Of a stretch of 64,000 bases of DNA, positions 1-7,404 are shown in pieces. Position numbers and translations under genes: made by a program. Each line of letters begins with the position of its first letter. The first letter of the stretch is position 1. A model generated the notes under the pieces. That model made no database searches. It was not told the origin of the DNA and saw nothing but the letters and a program-made list of their open reading frames with translations. The stretch lies in NCBI RefSeq assembly GCF_014192395.1, contig NZ_JACHXW010000001.1, positions 248,001-312,000 of the forward strand, read 5' to 3'. Source of the DNA: Paenibacillus endophyticus (GTDB lineage Bacteria > Bacillota > Bacilli > Paenibacillales > Paenibacillaceae).

Positions 1-131
1 GAGACGGATTTGATCCGTATCGGGGCAGTTTTTTATCGTTTGGAGGTTCGCATACTTGTCTCTCTCCCCACATATCCATGTATAAAGAAACAAGCTGTCG
101 CAAGGACGTTGGAAGCGGGGAGGAATTTGAT

Positions 132-950
132 ATGCGGAAAAAGGTTAACGAAGAGCATGTGTATGTTTTGGCAGACGAGACAGAAGAGCTTGACCCGGAG
201 GTTGTCTGGAAAACGAATCCGAACCCATGGGCGAGCTGGAGCGACGACAAGGGGTTTATGGATAATAAAAATTTTGTGAAGCCTCCGGATCTGACGAATA
301 AAAAAGACCCGAATTTCGGAAAAAACAAGCATTCCTTCCGCAAAGAGCTGAAATGGAAGCTGGTCATTGCCATTATGCTTTTTGGAGCGGTCTGGGCTAT
401 GTTCCATTATGATACGTCGTACACGCTTAAGGGACAAGCGCTTGTCAAAGAGGCGCTTTCCGATGAAATCGATTTTGCGGCAGCAGCCGCATGGTACAAG
501 GATACGTTTGCTGGAGCCCCTTCGTTTATCCCCATTTTCAAGGATAATAGCGAGTCAGCGATTGGTGCGGATGGAACCGTCAAGCTGCCGATTGTGGCAC
601 CGCTTGAGGGAGGCTCCTTGGTTAGAACCTTTGCAGAGCTGTTGAACGGGATTGAGCTGGCAGGGGGATCGGAAGAGCAGGTTGTCGCTGCTGAGACGGG
701 ACGCGTTCTGCTGCTGACGGATAAGGATGATAACAAGGGCACGACGATCCTCATCCAACACGCAAACCAGCGCGTTACCGTATATGGGCTGCTTGGCAAA
801 GCAGAGGTGAGTGTCAATGATTGGGTAGAGGCCGGCGATCCGATCGGCAGGCTGTTAAAGGCAGAGGGCTCGCAGCCGAGCTTACTTTATTTTGCAGTGA
901 AGCAGAATGATCAGTATATCGATCCAGTGGGCGTGATACCGATTGATTAA
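132..950 (+). CDS. spoIVFA: SpoIVFA-like regulator of the sigma-K processing protease
   Basis: Role known for the family: SpoIVFA holds the intramembrane protease SpoIVFB in an inhibited complex in the outer forespore membrane until the SpoIVB signal arrives. The 272-residue protein has a charged N-terminal region, one membrane segment at about residues 75-93, and a C-terminal LytM/M23-like domain (about 185-270). That domain keeps the fold signature (VTVYGLL, GDPIG) but lacks the metal-binding histidines of active M23 peptidases, as expected for this regulatory protein. The ATG at 132 was chosen because GGGGAGGAA lies just upstream; an in-frame ATG at 78 has no such site. It overlaps spoIVFB by 8 bases, so the two are probably translationally coupled. 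Confidence 0.88.
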   Translation: MRKKVNEEHVYVLADETEELDPEVVWKTNPNPWASWSDDKGFMDNKNFVKPPDLTNKKDPNFGKNKHSFRKELKWKLVIAIMLFGAVWAMFHYDTSYTLKGQALVKEALSDEIDFAAAAAWYKDTFAGAPSFIPIFKDNSESAIGADGTVKLPIVAPLEGGSLVRTFAELLNGIELAGGSEEQVVAAETGRVLLLTDKDDNKGTTILIQHANQRVTVYGLLGKAEVSVNDWVEAGDPIGRLLKAEGSQPSLLYFAVKQNDQYIDPVGVIPID

Positions 951-1824
951 ATGGAAAGGTATCGTATGGTCGGTTCATCCGCTGTTTGTCATCATTATGC
1001 TTGGATCGGTCATGACGGGGTACTTCGCCGAGCTCATTACCTTATTTTTACTCGTACTGGTGCATGAGCTTGGTCATGTATTCGTAGCGCTCGGCTACGG
1101 ATGGACGGTACGGGAAGTCAAGCTGCTCCCGTTCGGCGGCGTGGTTGAGGTAGAGGAGGCAGGCGGGCTGCCGGCGAAGGAAGAAGCGATCGTGGCGATA
1201 GCAGGTCCGCTGCAAAATGTTTGGATGGGGCTCGCTGCGTGGACATGCGGGCAGCTTGGCCTTTGGGACCTTGAATGGGCGACCTATGTATGGAAGGCGA
1301 ATCTGATGATCGGCTTGTTTAATCTGCTCCCCATACACCCGCTTGACGGAGGCAAGCTGCTGCAGGCAGCTTTGAGCTATACTGTGAATTATTACAAAAT
1401 GCTGCTATGGTCTGCACGCATCAGCATGTTATTTAGTCTGCTGATGATTGCAGCGTCGCTTCTTCCATGGCTGCTGCGCACCAGCGGTATACAGCTCAAC
1501 CTGCTTATCGTTGGCATCTTTCTTGTTATGACCAATTGGACGTATTACCGGAACGTTCCTTTTTTATTTTATCGTTTCCTGATGTACCGCGAACGCATAT
1601 CGCTGCATGCGCTCTCGAAGGGCCATATTGCGAGCCCGATTATCGTAAACGGACGGCAATCTATAATCTCGGTTGCTAGATTGTTTCAACGGGAAAGGTA
1701 TCATTTAATTTATATGCTTGAAGCAGGCAGCAAGGAAGTAAAAGTGCTGCCGGAACAAAAAATTGTCGAAGGCTGTTTGTCTGAAAATAATCCCAATCGT
1801 GCAGTGTCGGAACTTTTCAGTTAA
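943..1824 (+). CDS. spoIVFB: SpoIVFB, site-2-type intramembrane metalloprotease
   Basis: M50-family protease that, in the family, cleaves pro-sigma-K in the mother cell during sporulation. The 293-residue protein shows the zinc motif HELGH at residues 41-45 inside an N-terminal membrane helix and the third-ligand motif NLLPIHPLDGG with Asp135. LLPFGGVVEVEE and IAGPLQ also match the SpoIVFB subgroup, and a cytoplasmic C-terminal half follows. The start is TTG at 943, inside the end of spoIVFA; the ATG at 951 is out of frame. Partnership with SpoIVFA is inferred from the overlap and family knowledge. Confidence 0.93.
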   Translation: MIKWKGIVWSVHPLFVIIMLGSVMTGYFAELITLFLLVLVHELGHVFVALGYGWTVREVKLLPFGGVVEVEEAGGLPAKEEAIVAIAGPLQNVWMGLAAWTCGQLGLWDLEWATYVWKANLMIGLFNLLPIHPLDGGKLLQAALSYTVNYYKMLLWSARISMLFSLLMIAASLLPWLLRTSGIQLNLLIVGIFLVMTNWTYYRNVPFLFYRFLMYRERISLHALSKGHIASPIIVNGRQSIISVARLFQRERYHLIYMLEAGSKEVKVLPEQKIVEGCLSENNPNRAVSELFS

Positions 1825-1861
1825 AATAGATGAAAAGCGTACTGGCAGGTGATACTCGGGT

Positions 1862-3121
1862 ATGAAGCAAATGTTGATGCATGTACAGGGCGAGATGCTG
1901 CAAACCGCTGTGCTTGCGAACGGCCGCCTAATCGATTTTTTTATGGAAAAGACGAAAGCAAGCAGCATGGTCGGCAATGTGTATAAAGGACGAGTGGTTA
2001 ATGTGCTGCCGGGTATGCAGGCTGCCTTCGTAAATATTGGATTAGCCAAAAATGCATTTTTGTATATTGATGAGCTGCTTCACCCGCATTTGGAAAAACA
2101 GCCCGCTTTAAAACCGATGATCCAGGATTTAGTCAAACCGGGACAAGAGCTGATCGTACAGGTGATGAAGGAGCCTCTCGGCGGCAAGGGCGCGCGTGTC
2201 ACCACCCATTTCTCACTGCCTGGCCGATGGCTTGTGTATATGCCAACCGCTGATTATGTGGGCGTATCCAAAAAAATTAGCATAGAGGGCGATCGCGCAC
2301 GATTGCGTGCCATCGGAGAAAAGCTGAGGCAAGGCGAGGAAGGCATTATACTGCGCACGGCTGCAGGCGGCGAAAGCGAGCAGTCCCTTCACGGCGATAT
2401 CGTACAGCTCAGAGAGTTGTGGCAGGATATCGTTAATCGAGGCGAAGAAGCAGCCGTACCTTCCGAGCTGCATCGTGAAGCCGGGTTATTAAGAAGAGCG
2501 GTCCGCGACACGCTGACGATGGATATGGATGAAATTTGGATAGATGACGGCGAGCGGTTCGCTGAGGTATCCGCGCTGCTTGAGGAGATGACGCCCCAGC
2601 TTCGCAAGCGGTTGAAGCGATATGAGCATAAGAAGGGCCAGCCCTTATTCGATGCTTACCGCGTGACCGATCAAGTTAGGAAAGCCTTCGACCGCAAAAT
2701 TTCGCTGGAATGCGGCGGTCACCTCATATGGGAAGAGACGGAAGCGCTGACGGTTATCGATGTCAACACGGGGAAGTTTATCGGATCCTCGGGCCTTGAG
2801 GATACGGTATTCCATACCAATATGGAAGCTGCGGATGAAATTGCGAGATTGCTGAGAGTGAGAGACGTAGGCGGCATTATTATCGTTGATTTTATAGATA
2901 TGGGATTGGACAACCACCGTGAGCAAGTGATGCACAGGTTGATGGAGAAGACTCGCAGCGACCAAACGAAATGCACGATTCTCGGCTGGACCAAGCTTGG
3001 GCTTATGGAGATGACTCGCAAGAAGGCGCGTGAAACAGCCGTACATTTGCTGACTGAACGATGCTCTTCCTGTGGCGTGATTATAAATAAAAAAGATGTA
3101 AGGCCAATAAATAGCAAATGA
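1862..3121 (+). CDS. rng: Ribonuclease E/G family protein
   Basis: Single-strand-specific endoribonuclease of the RNase E/G family (419 residues, close to the RNase G length, without the long RNase E scaffold). An S1-like RNA-binding region lies in the first ~115 residues (GNVYKGRVVNVLPGMQAAFVNIG cut across the S1 core). The catalytic metal-binding motifs are IDVNTGKFIG near residue 300 and IIIVDFIDM near residue 342. A CSSCG pair near the C-terminus resembles the Zn-link cysteines. It follows spoIVFB by 37 bases, so co-transcription is possible. The stop codon falls in a short 11-bp direct repeat. Family assignment is firm; the substrate is unknown. Confidence 0.92.
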   Translation: MKQMLMHVQGEMLQTAVLANGRLIDFFMEKTKASSMVGNVYKGRVVNVLPGMQAAFVNIGLAKNAFLYIDELLHPHLEKQPALKPMIQDLVKPGQELIVQVMKEPLGGKGARVTTHFSLPGRWLVYMPTADYVGVSKKISIEGDRARLRAIGEKLRQGEEGIILRTAAGGESEQSLHGDIVQLRELWQDIVNRGEEAAVPSELHREAGLLRRAVRDTLTMDMDEIWIDDGERFAEVSALLEEMTPQLRKRLKRYEHKKGQPLFDAYRVTDQVRKAFDRKISLECGGHLIWEETEALTVIDVNTGKFIGSSGLEDTVFHTNMEAADEIARLLRVRDVGGIIIVDFIDMGLDNHREQVMHRLMEKTRSDQTKCTILGWTKLGLMEMTRKKARETAVHLLTERCSSCGVIINKKDVRPINSK

Positions 3122-3140
3122 ATAGCAAATGAATAGCAAG
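3110..3140 (+). repeat. 11-bp direct repeat over the rng stop codon
   Basis: AATAGCAAATG occurs at 3110-3120 and 3121-3131, followed by a partial third copy from 3132. The rng stop codon is created within the first repeat junction. Because 11 is not a multiple of three, each unit shifts the frame. It looks like replication slippage; no function is suggested. Confidence 0.85.
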
Positions 3141-3146
3141 CAGACT

Positions 3147-3180
3147 AGGCTCGCGATTGTTGCGGGTTTTTCTTTTTTTT
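3147..3180 (+). terminator. Probable terminator after rng
   Basis: A stem of about 8 bp with several G-U pairs (AGGCTCGC with GCGGGTTT) and a short loop is followed by a long T-rich run (TTTTTCTTTTTTTT). The stem is weak but the T tract is strong. Confidence 0.6.
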
Positions 3181-3275
3181 GAACGGCAAGCGGTACTGAG
3201 TGTGTGTTTGTCTAGTAAAGTCAGGTGTAATTGTACAACCGATCTAAATAAATCGCCGTTTTTTTGCTGGATCAA

Positions 3276-3304
3276 TTGATATAGCTTGCATAGTATGGTA
3301 CACT
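3276..3304 (+). promoter_or_regulatory. Sigma-A-type promoter for rplU
   Basis: TTGATA at 3276-3281 and TACACT at 3299-3304 are separated by exactly 17 bases. It lies after the rng terminator and about 135 bases before rplU, leaving room for the leader RNA. Confidence 0.65.
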
Positions 3305-3310
3305 CTTTGG

Positions 3311-3440
3311 GTGTGTGTCTCGTGCCTCAGTGGAATGAGATGTACAAGTACCGCTCCGATTGGGTATACAAGCGTATGCGGCGCAAGCTGCAGACCACCT
3401 GAATTAGGCGAGTCTTCGAAAATAAGGAGGTGCACCAACA
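3311..3440 (+). ncRNA. Probable L21 leader (ribosomal protein autoregulation)
   Basis: The transcribed leader between the predicted promoter and rplU is about 130 nt, GC-rich and capable of local pairing, and it ends with AGGAGGTG directly before the rplU start. Firmicutes commonly carry an L21-binding leader RNA at this exact place before rplU-prp-rpmA (Rfam L21_leader). The assignment rests on position and length; I could not confirm the consensus structure by eye. Confidence 0.5.
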
Positions 3441-3752
3441 ATGTTCGCAATCATCGTAACAGGCGGAAAGCAATACAAAGTTCAGGAAGGCGATGTTATC
3501 TACATCGAGAAACTGGATTCTGAAGCAGGCGAAAGCGTAACGTTTGATCGTGTTTTGGCGGTTTCTAAAGGTGACGGTCTTGTAACTGGAACTCCGGTAG
3601 TATCCGGCGCTACAGTAACAGGTAAAGTCGAGAAACAAGGCAAATCCAAAAAAATCATCGTTTACAAATACAAAGCCAAAAAGAACTACCGTCGTAAGCA
3701 AGGTCATCGTCAACCGTTCACAAAAGTAACAATCGAGAAAATCCAAGCGTAA
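3441..3752 (+). CDS. rplU: 50S ribosomal protein L21
   Basis: Ribosomal protein of the large subunit that binds 23S rRNA. At 103 residues it has the normal length, with the typical N-terminus [17 protein letters not shown] and the basic C-terminal core ([22 protein letters not shown]). ATG is preceded by AAGGAGGTG at good spacing. It is the first gene of rplU-prp-rpmA and probably autoregulated through the leader upstream. Confidence 0.98.
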   Translation: MFAIIVTGGKQYKVQEGDVIYIEKLDSEAGESVTFDRVLAVSKGDGLVTGTPVVSGATVTGKVEKQGKSKKIIVYKYKAKKNYRRKQGHRQPFTKVTIEKIQA

Positions 3753-3763
3753 GCGGGATTTCC

Positions 3764-4102
3764 ATGATAACCATTACTTTTGTACGAAGAGCCGCTGACA
3801 GACGCATCGTATCATTCGCAGTCGAAGGACATGCTAAATATGCGAAGCCCGGCAAAGATATTGTTTGTGCGGGAGTATCGGCCGTTTCGGTAGGTACCGT
3901 CAACGCGATCGAAGCTTTAGCAGGAGAAGAGCTGCCTGCCAAGATGAAGAACGGCTGGCTGTCGTCGGATATTCCGACGCTGGCGGACGAGGCTTCGGAT
4001 GGCCGGATGCAGCTGCTGCTGGAATCGATGGCGGTTATGCTTGACACTATCGCAAAATCATACGGCAAGCATGTCGTCATTCATGAACTTCTTAATGCGT
4101 AA
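3764..4102 (+). CDS. prp: Ribosomal-processing cysteine protease Prp
   Basis: Cysteine protease that removes the N-terminal extension of ribosomal protein L27 in Firmicutes. The 112-residue protein contains the family's paired active-site segments in the expected order: the histidine in VEGHAKYA and the cysteine in DIVCAGVSAV about a dozen residues later. It sits between rplU and rpmA, 11 bases after rplU, as in Bacillus (ysxB) and Staphylococcus. The matching cleavage motif is visible in the downstream L27, which supports the role. Confidence 0.95.
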   Translation: MITITFVRRAADRRIVSFAVEGHAKYAKPGKDIVCAGVSAVSVGTVNAIEALAGEELPAKMKNGWLSSDIPTLADEASDGRMQLLLESMAVMLDTIAKSYGKHVVIHELLNA

Positions 4103-4177
4103 GCTTTCGAAGTAGGTTTGCTCCGCAAGCCTTAATGTCCATGCTTCCGAAGCAGGTTTGCTCCACAAACCTTTAAG
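4103..4177 (+). repeat. Two tandem 40-bp hairpin repeats before rpmA
   Basis: Unit 1 (4103-4142) and unit 2 (from 4143) share GCTTNCGAAGYAGGTTTGCTC and a following arm CRCAARCCTT. Each can form a small GCTT/AAGC hairpin and then a second hairpin AGGTTTG/CAAACCT (unit 2) or AGGTTTGC/GCAAGCCT (unit 1). The array starts on the base after the prp stop and ends against the AGGAGG of rpmA. It resembles the array at 26486-26607. Confidence 0.85.
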
Positions 4178-4192
4178 AAGGAGGGAATAACT

Positions 4193-4504
4193 ATGTTGAA
4201 ACTGAATCTTCAGCTTTTTGCTTCGAAGAAAGGTGTTGGTTCCACGAAAAACGGACGTGACTCGCAGTCGAAGCGCCTTGGCGCTAAACGTGCTGACGGT
4301 CAAACCGTTTCGGCTGGAAGCATTTTGTTTCGCCAACGCGGAACAAAAATTCACCCAGGAACTAACGTAGGCATCGGGAAAGACGATACGCTTTATGCAA
4401 AAGTAGAAGGCGTAGTGAAGTTCGAACGTTGGGGACGCGACCGCAAAAAAGTGAGCGTGTATCCAGCTGTTCTAGCTCCGGTAGCTGCTGCAGTAGAAGC
4501 TTAA
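4193..4504 (+). CDS. rpmA: 50S ribosomal protein L27 (with cleavable N-terminal extension)
   Basis: Large-subunit protein whose mature N-terminus reaches the peptidyl transferase centre. The 103-residue precursor starts [20 protein letters not shown]: residues 1-9 are the Firmicute-type extension and LQLF|ASKKG is the Prp site. ATG at 4193 follows AAGGAGGG. The hairpin repeat array directly upstream separates it from prp and could affect processing or translation within the operon (inference). A strong terminator follows. Confidence 0.98.
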   Translation: MLKLNLQLFASKKGVGSTKNGRDSQSKRLGAKRADGQTVSAGSILFRQRGTKIHPGTNVGIGKDDTLYAKVEGVVKFERWGRDRKKVSVYPAVLAPVAAAVEA

Positions 4505-4528
4505 TACAACATTATATATGCACCAAGC

Positions 4529-4559
4529 CCCGGCCTGCATCGCTAGGCCGGGTTTTTTT
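4529..4559 (+). terminator. Intrinsic terminator after rpmA
   Basis: The perfect 7-bp stem CCCGGCC/GGCCGGG with a 10-nt loop is followed by TTTTTTT. It closes the rplU-prp-rpmA unit. Confidence 0.92.
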
Positions 4560-4734
4560 GTTTCAAGGCTGATGACCGTGGGACGACCGCATGATATACT
4601 GGATAAGTAAGTAAAAACGCCATCGGCGAACTCTGTATGCTGAATTAGCTTTGCCGGAGAAATATAAGATAAGGATATGGAAAAGGTATGCTTTCTTATG
4701 TTTTCGGGAAATACGATGAAAGTAGGTTTAATCG

Positions 4735-5472
4735 ATGGGACGCTTAACAAAGGCGAAATATTACGCGGCAGGCACTGTCATATTGCCTTGTGCCGCAGTA
4801 TTTATTTGGCCCACTAAAGTGTGGTTAACTGCTGTCTTTCTCGTTTGGCTACTAGCTGTTGCAACTTACTGGATACGAACGGAACGGAAAGAGCATGCGG
4901 AGCGGACTGCACGGACAATCTTGTCATTGCAAGGATCCGCAATACGAACTCTCAATCATCATCGCCATGACTGGATGAATGACCTTCAAGTGGTATTTGG
5001 CTATATCAGGCTCAAGAAGCTGGATAAAGCTGCGGAGTTTGTGGGAAAAATAAGTGAGCGAATGGCTGTGGAGAGCCAAATATCCAAGCTTGGCGTTCCG
5101 TCTCTGATCAGCTACATTCAATCCTTTCGCACCATTTCGAATTCGCTGGAGCTGCAGCTCGTCATTATAGGCGATATTCATTTAAACGAATTAACGGCAG
5201 ATGCCGATCAAATAGCCGAAACGCTCATTCATACGATTAACGCATATCGGTTTGCGGCTAAGCCTGGCTATGGTAATGCTGCTGTTCTTACGCTGGAGCT
5301 GTCGCTTGAGAATGATACGCTAAGCGCAACGTTTTTCTACGATGGCGAGTTAATGAATGAACAGCAATGGAAGCAAAAAATACAACAGCAGTTGGAAGGC
5401 GCGCCAATGCAGCCGGTCAACTTCGAGCAGCCGTACGCAAAGGTGCTGCTGAGAGCGGAAATGCGCGCATGA
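4735..5472 (+). CDS. Spo0B-like sporulation phosphotransferase with N-terminal membrane segments
   Basis: Spo0B relays phosphate from Spo0F to Spo0A in the sporulation phosphorelay. The 245-residue protein has the diagnostic [12 protein letters not shown] segment; His78 followed by Asp79 matches the phosphorylated-histidine region of Spo0B. A four-helix-bundle/ATPase-like C-terminal part follows. Unlike B. subtilis Spo0B (192 residues, soluble), it begins with two hydrophobic segments at about residues 9-25 and 28-46. The position directly before obg is the same as spo0B. It could equally be called a Spo0B-domain sensor kinase, although no clear ATP-binding N/G boxes are visible. Confidence 0.8.
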   Translation: MGRLTKAKYYAAGTVILPCAAVFIWPTKVWLTAVFLVWLLAVATYWIRTERKEHAERTARTILSLQGSAIRTLNHHRHDWMNDLQVVFGYIRLKKLDKAAEFVGKISERMAVESQISKLGVPSLISYIQSFRTISNSLELQLVIIGDIHLNELTADADQIAETLIHTINAYRFAAKPGYGNAAVLTLELSLENDTLSATFFYDGELMNEQQWKQKIQQQLEGAPMQPVNFEQPYAKVLLRAEMRA

Positions 5473-5485
5473 ACGGGGGCACAAC

Positions 5486-6811
5486 ATGTTTGTCGATAAA
5501 GCGAAAATATTTGTAAAAGGCGGCGACGGGGGCGATGGAATCGTTTCTTTCCGCCGTGAGAAGTATGTCGAGCAGGGCGGACCTGCCGGCGGCGACGGGG
5601 GCCGCGGCGGCGACTTGATTTTTCAAGTTGACGAAGGGCTTCGCACGCTCATGGATTTCCGTTACCAGAAGCATTTCAAAGCAAACCGCGGCGAACGCGG
5701 AAAAGTAAAAAGCATGCATGGCGCGGGAGCGGAGGATACGATTGTTCGTATCCCACCAGGAACCGTCATCGTCGATGACGACACGCAGGAGATTATTGCT
5801 GACATGACGCGTCATGGTCAGAAGATCGTAATCGCGAAAGGCGGACGAGGCGGACGGGGCAATATCCGCTTCGCAACCCAGAACAATCCGGCTCCTTATA
5901 TTTCGGAGAATGGAGAGGAAGGGCAAGAGCGCTGGGTTGTACTTGAGCTTAAGGTTATGGCTGACGTAGGTCTGGTTGGCTTCCCAAGCGTGGGCAAGTC
6001 GACGCTGCTGTCTGTCGTTTCTGGTGCCAAGCCTAAAATCGGTGCTTATCATTTCACAACAATTACTCCGAATCTCGGCGTAGTGGATGTTGGGGACAGC
6101 CGCAGCTTCGTCATGGCGGATTTGCCTGGTTTGATCGAAGGTGCCCATGAAGGCGTAGGCCTTGGTCATGAGTTTCTTCGCCACGTCGAACGGACTCGGG
6201 TCATTATTCATGTCATCGATATGTCTGCGTCCGAAGGACGCGACCCGTTCGATGATTGGCTGAAGATCAACGAGGAGCTCGTGCTGTATAACGAGAAGCT
6301 TGCGGATCGCCCGCAGATTATTGCAGCTAACAAAATGGACATGCCGGACTCCGCGGAGCAGCTTGAATTGTTCAAGCAGCAGCTTGCAGAGGCAAGGGGT
6401 GACCGCCATTATGAAATTCTGCCTATATCCTCGCTGACGAAGCAAGGCATTCAGGAGCTGCTGTACAAAGCGGCTGACGTGCTCGATACGATCTCCGAGG
6501 AAGTCGAGATCGAGGATGTCAAGGATGTTGCCGAGCGGAAGGTCTACACGTACGAGAAGCGTGAAGAAACAACCTTCGCGATTCATAAGGAAGACGAAGT
6601 GTATGTTATCGTTAGCGAAGGCATCGATAAATACATGAAGCGGATGAATTTGACCTCCTATGACGCGGTGATGCGTTTTGCGCGCACGATGCGTAAAATG
6701 GGCGTCGATGCCGAGCTTCGCAAAATGGGTGCAAAAGACGGCGACATGGTGCAAATCGGCGATTTTGCTTTTGAATTCTTCGAGGGCAGCGATTATAATC
6801 CGAACGGCTAA
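5486..6811 (+). CDS. obgE: GTPase ObgE/CgtA
   Basis: Essential GTPase in 50S ribosome maturation, linked to stress and sporulation control. The 441-residue protein has the glycine-rich Obg fold (about 1-158), then the G domain with the P-loop GFPSVGKST near residue 165, [12 protein letters not shown] near 212 and NKMD near 282. A C-terminal OCT domain follows (about 350-430). ATG lies 14 bases after the spo0B-like gene, so the pair is probably co-transcribed as in Bacillus. A terminator follows. Confidence 0.98.
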   Translation: MFVDKAKIFVKGGDGGDGIVSFRREKYVEQGGPAGGDGGRGGDLIFQVDEGLRTLMDFRYQKHFKANRGERGKVKSMHGAGAEDTIVRIPPGTVIVDDDTQEIIADMTRHGQKIVIAKGGRGGRGNIRFATQNNPAPYISENGEEGQERWVVLELKVMADVGLVGFPSVGKSTLLSVVSGAKPKIGAYHFTTITPNLGVVDVGDSRSFVMADLPGLIEGAHEGVGLGHEFLRHVERTRVIIHVIDMSASEGRDPFDDWLKINEELVLYNEKLADRPQIIAANKMDMPDSAEQLELFKQQLAEARGDRHYEILPISSLTKQGIQELLYKAADVLDTISEEVEIEDVKDVAERKVYTYEKREETTFAIHKEDEVYVIVSEGIDKYMKRMNLTSYDAVMRFARTMRKMGVDAELRKMGAKDGDMVQIGDFAFEFFEGSDYNPNG

Positions 6812-6836
6812 TAAAGAAAAATTCAAATAACAAGCG

Positions 6837-6865
6837 AAGACGGCGAAAGCCGTCTTTTCTTATTT
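6837..6865 (+). terminator. Intrinsic terminator after obgE
   Basis: The perfect 8-bp stem AAGACGGC/GCCGTCTT closed by a GAAA tetraloop is followed by TTCTTATTT. Confidence 0.88.
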
Positions 6866-6870
6866 GCCTA

Positions 6871-6899
6871 TTGCCCCAAGCCAAATATTTCGATATAAT
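6871..6899 (+). promoter_or_regulatory. Sigma-A-type promoter for the pheB-hom-thrB-pheA unit
   Basis: TTGCCC at 6871-6876, a 17-base spacer, and a perfect TATAAT at 6894-6899 lie about 44 bases before the GTG of the ACT-domain gene. Confidence 0.7.
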
Positions 6900-6942
6900 G
6901 TCCACTATAGGTGAACAATTGTCTTTTTGAGGAGGACGTATA

Positions 6943-7380
6943 GTGAATAAACGCTATTATGTCGTTCGAGAGGATATTTTACCGGAAGCGATAATGAAGA
7001 CGATACAAGTAAAGGAAATGCTGGGACGGGGAGAAGCGGCAACCGTGCACGAAGCGGTTGAACGGGCTGGACTTAGCCGAAGCGCTTTCTATAAGTATAA
7101 GGATGGCGTTTATGCGCTCAATGAGCTGGAGAGGGAGCGAATTGCCACGATATCCATGGATTTGGAGCATCGTTCCGGCATGCTCTCGAATGTGCTCAGC
7201 GCTGTGGCGTCTCTGGAGGGCAATGTGTTGACGATGAATCAGACCATTCCGCTCCAAGGCTTCGCTAACGTTGTCATATCAGTCGATATTTCGCAGCTTT
7301 CCGGGGAACTGTCAACGCTAGTCGATATGCTGCGCAGCCTGCCAGGCGTACGTAAAGCTTCGGTCATCGGACAAGGATAA
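6943..7380 (+). CDS. pheB: ACT domain-containing protein (PheB family, UPF0735)
   Basis: Small regulatory-type protein (145 residues) with an N-terminal helical, HTH-like part (GEAATVHEAVERAGLSRSAFYKYKDGVY) and a C-terminal ACT domain (residues ~70-145, MLSNVLSAVASLEGNVLTMNQ). ACT domains usually bind amino acids. In Bacillus the homologue pheB precedes pheA; here it heads a unit that also contains hom and thrB. The start is GTG at 6943 after GAGGAGG. It was once called chorismate mutase in some genomes, but no such active site is evident. The exact role is unknown. Confidence 0.88.
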   Translation: MNKRYYVVREDILPEAIMKTIQVKEMLGRGEAATVHEAVERAGLSRSAFYKYKDGVYALNELERERIATISMDLEHRSGMLSNVLSAVASLEGNVLTMNQTIPLQGFANVVISVDISQLSGELSTLVDMLRSLPGVRKASVIGQG

Positions 7381-7404
7381 CAGAATGAATAATGGAGGGT
7401 ATAT

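Noticed and set aside
4-36. Hairpin ACGGAT/ATCCGT near the window start as a terminator
   Set aside because: The T run begins 11 bases after the stem, too far for an intrinsic terminator; the upstream gene is not in view.
5417-6826. 469-codon minus-strand frame opposite obgE
   Set aside because: It is the shadow of a highly conserved, codon-biased gene; no ribosome site or recognisable domain.
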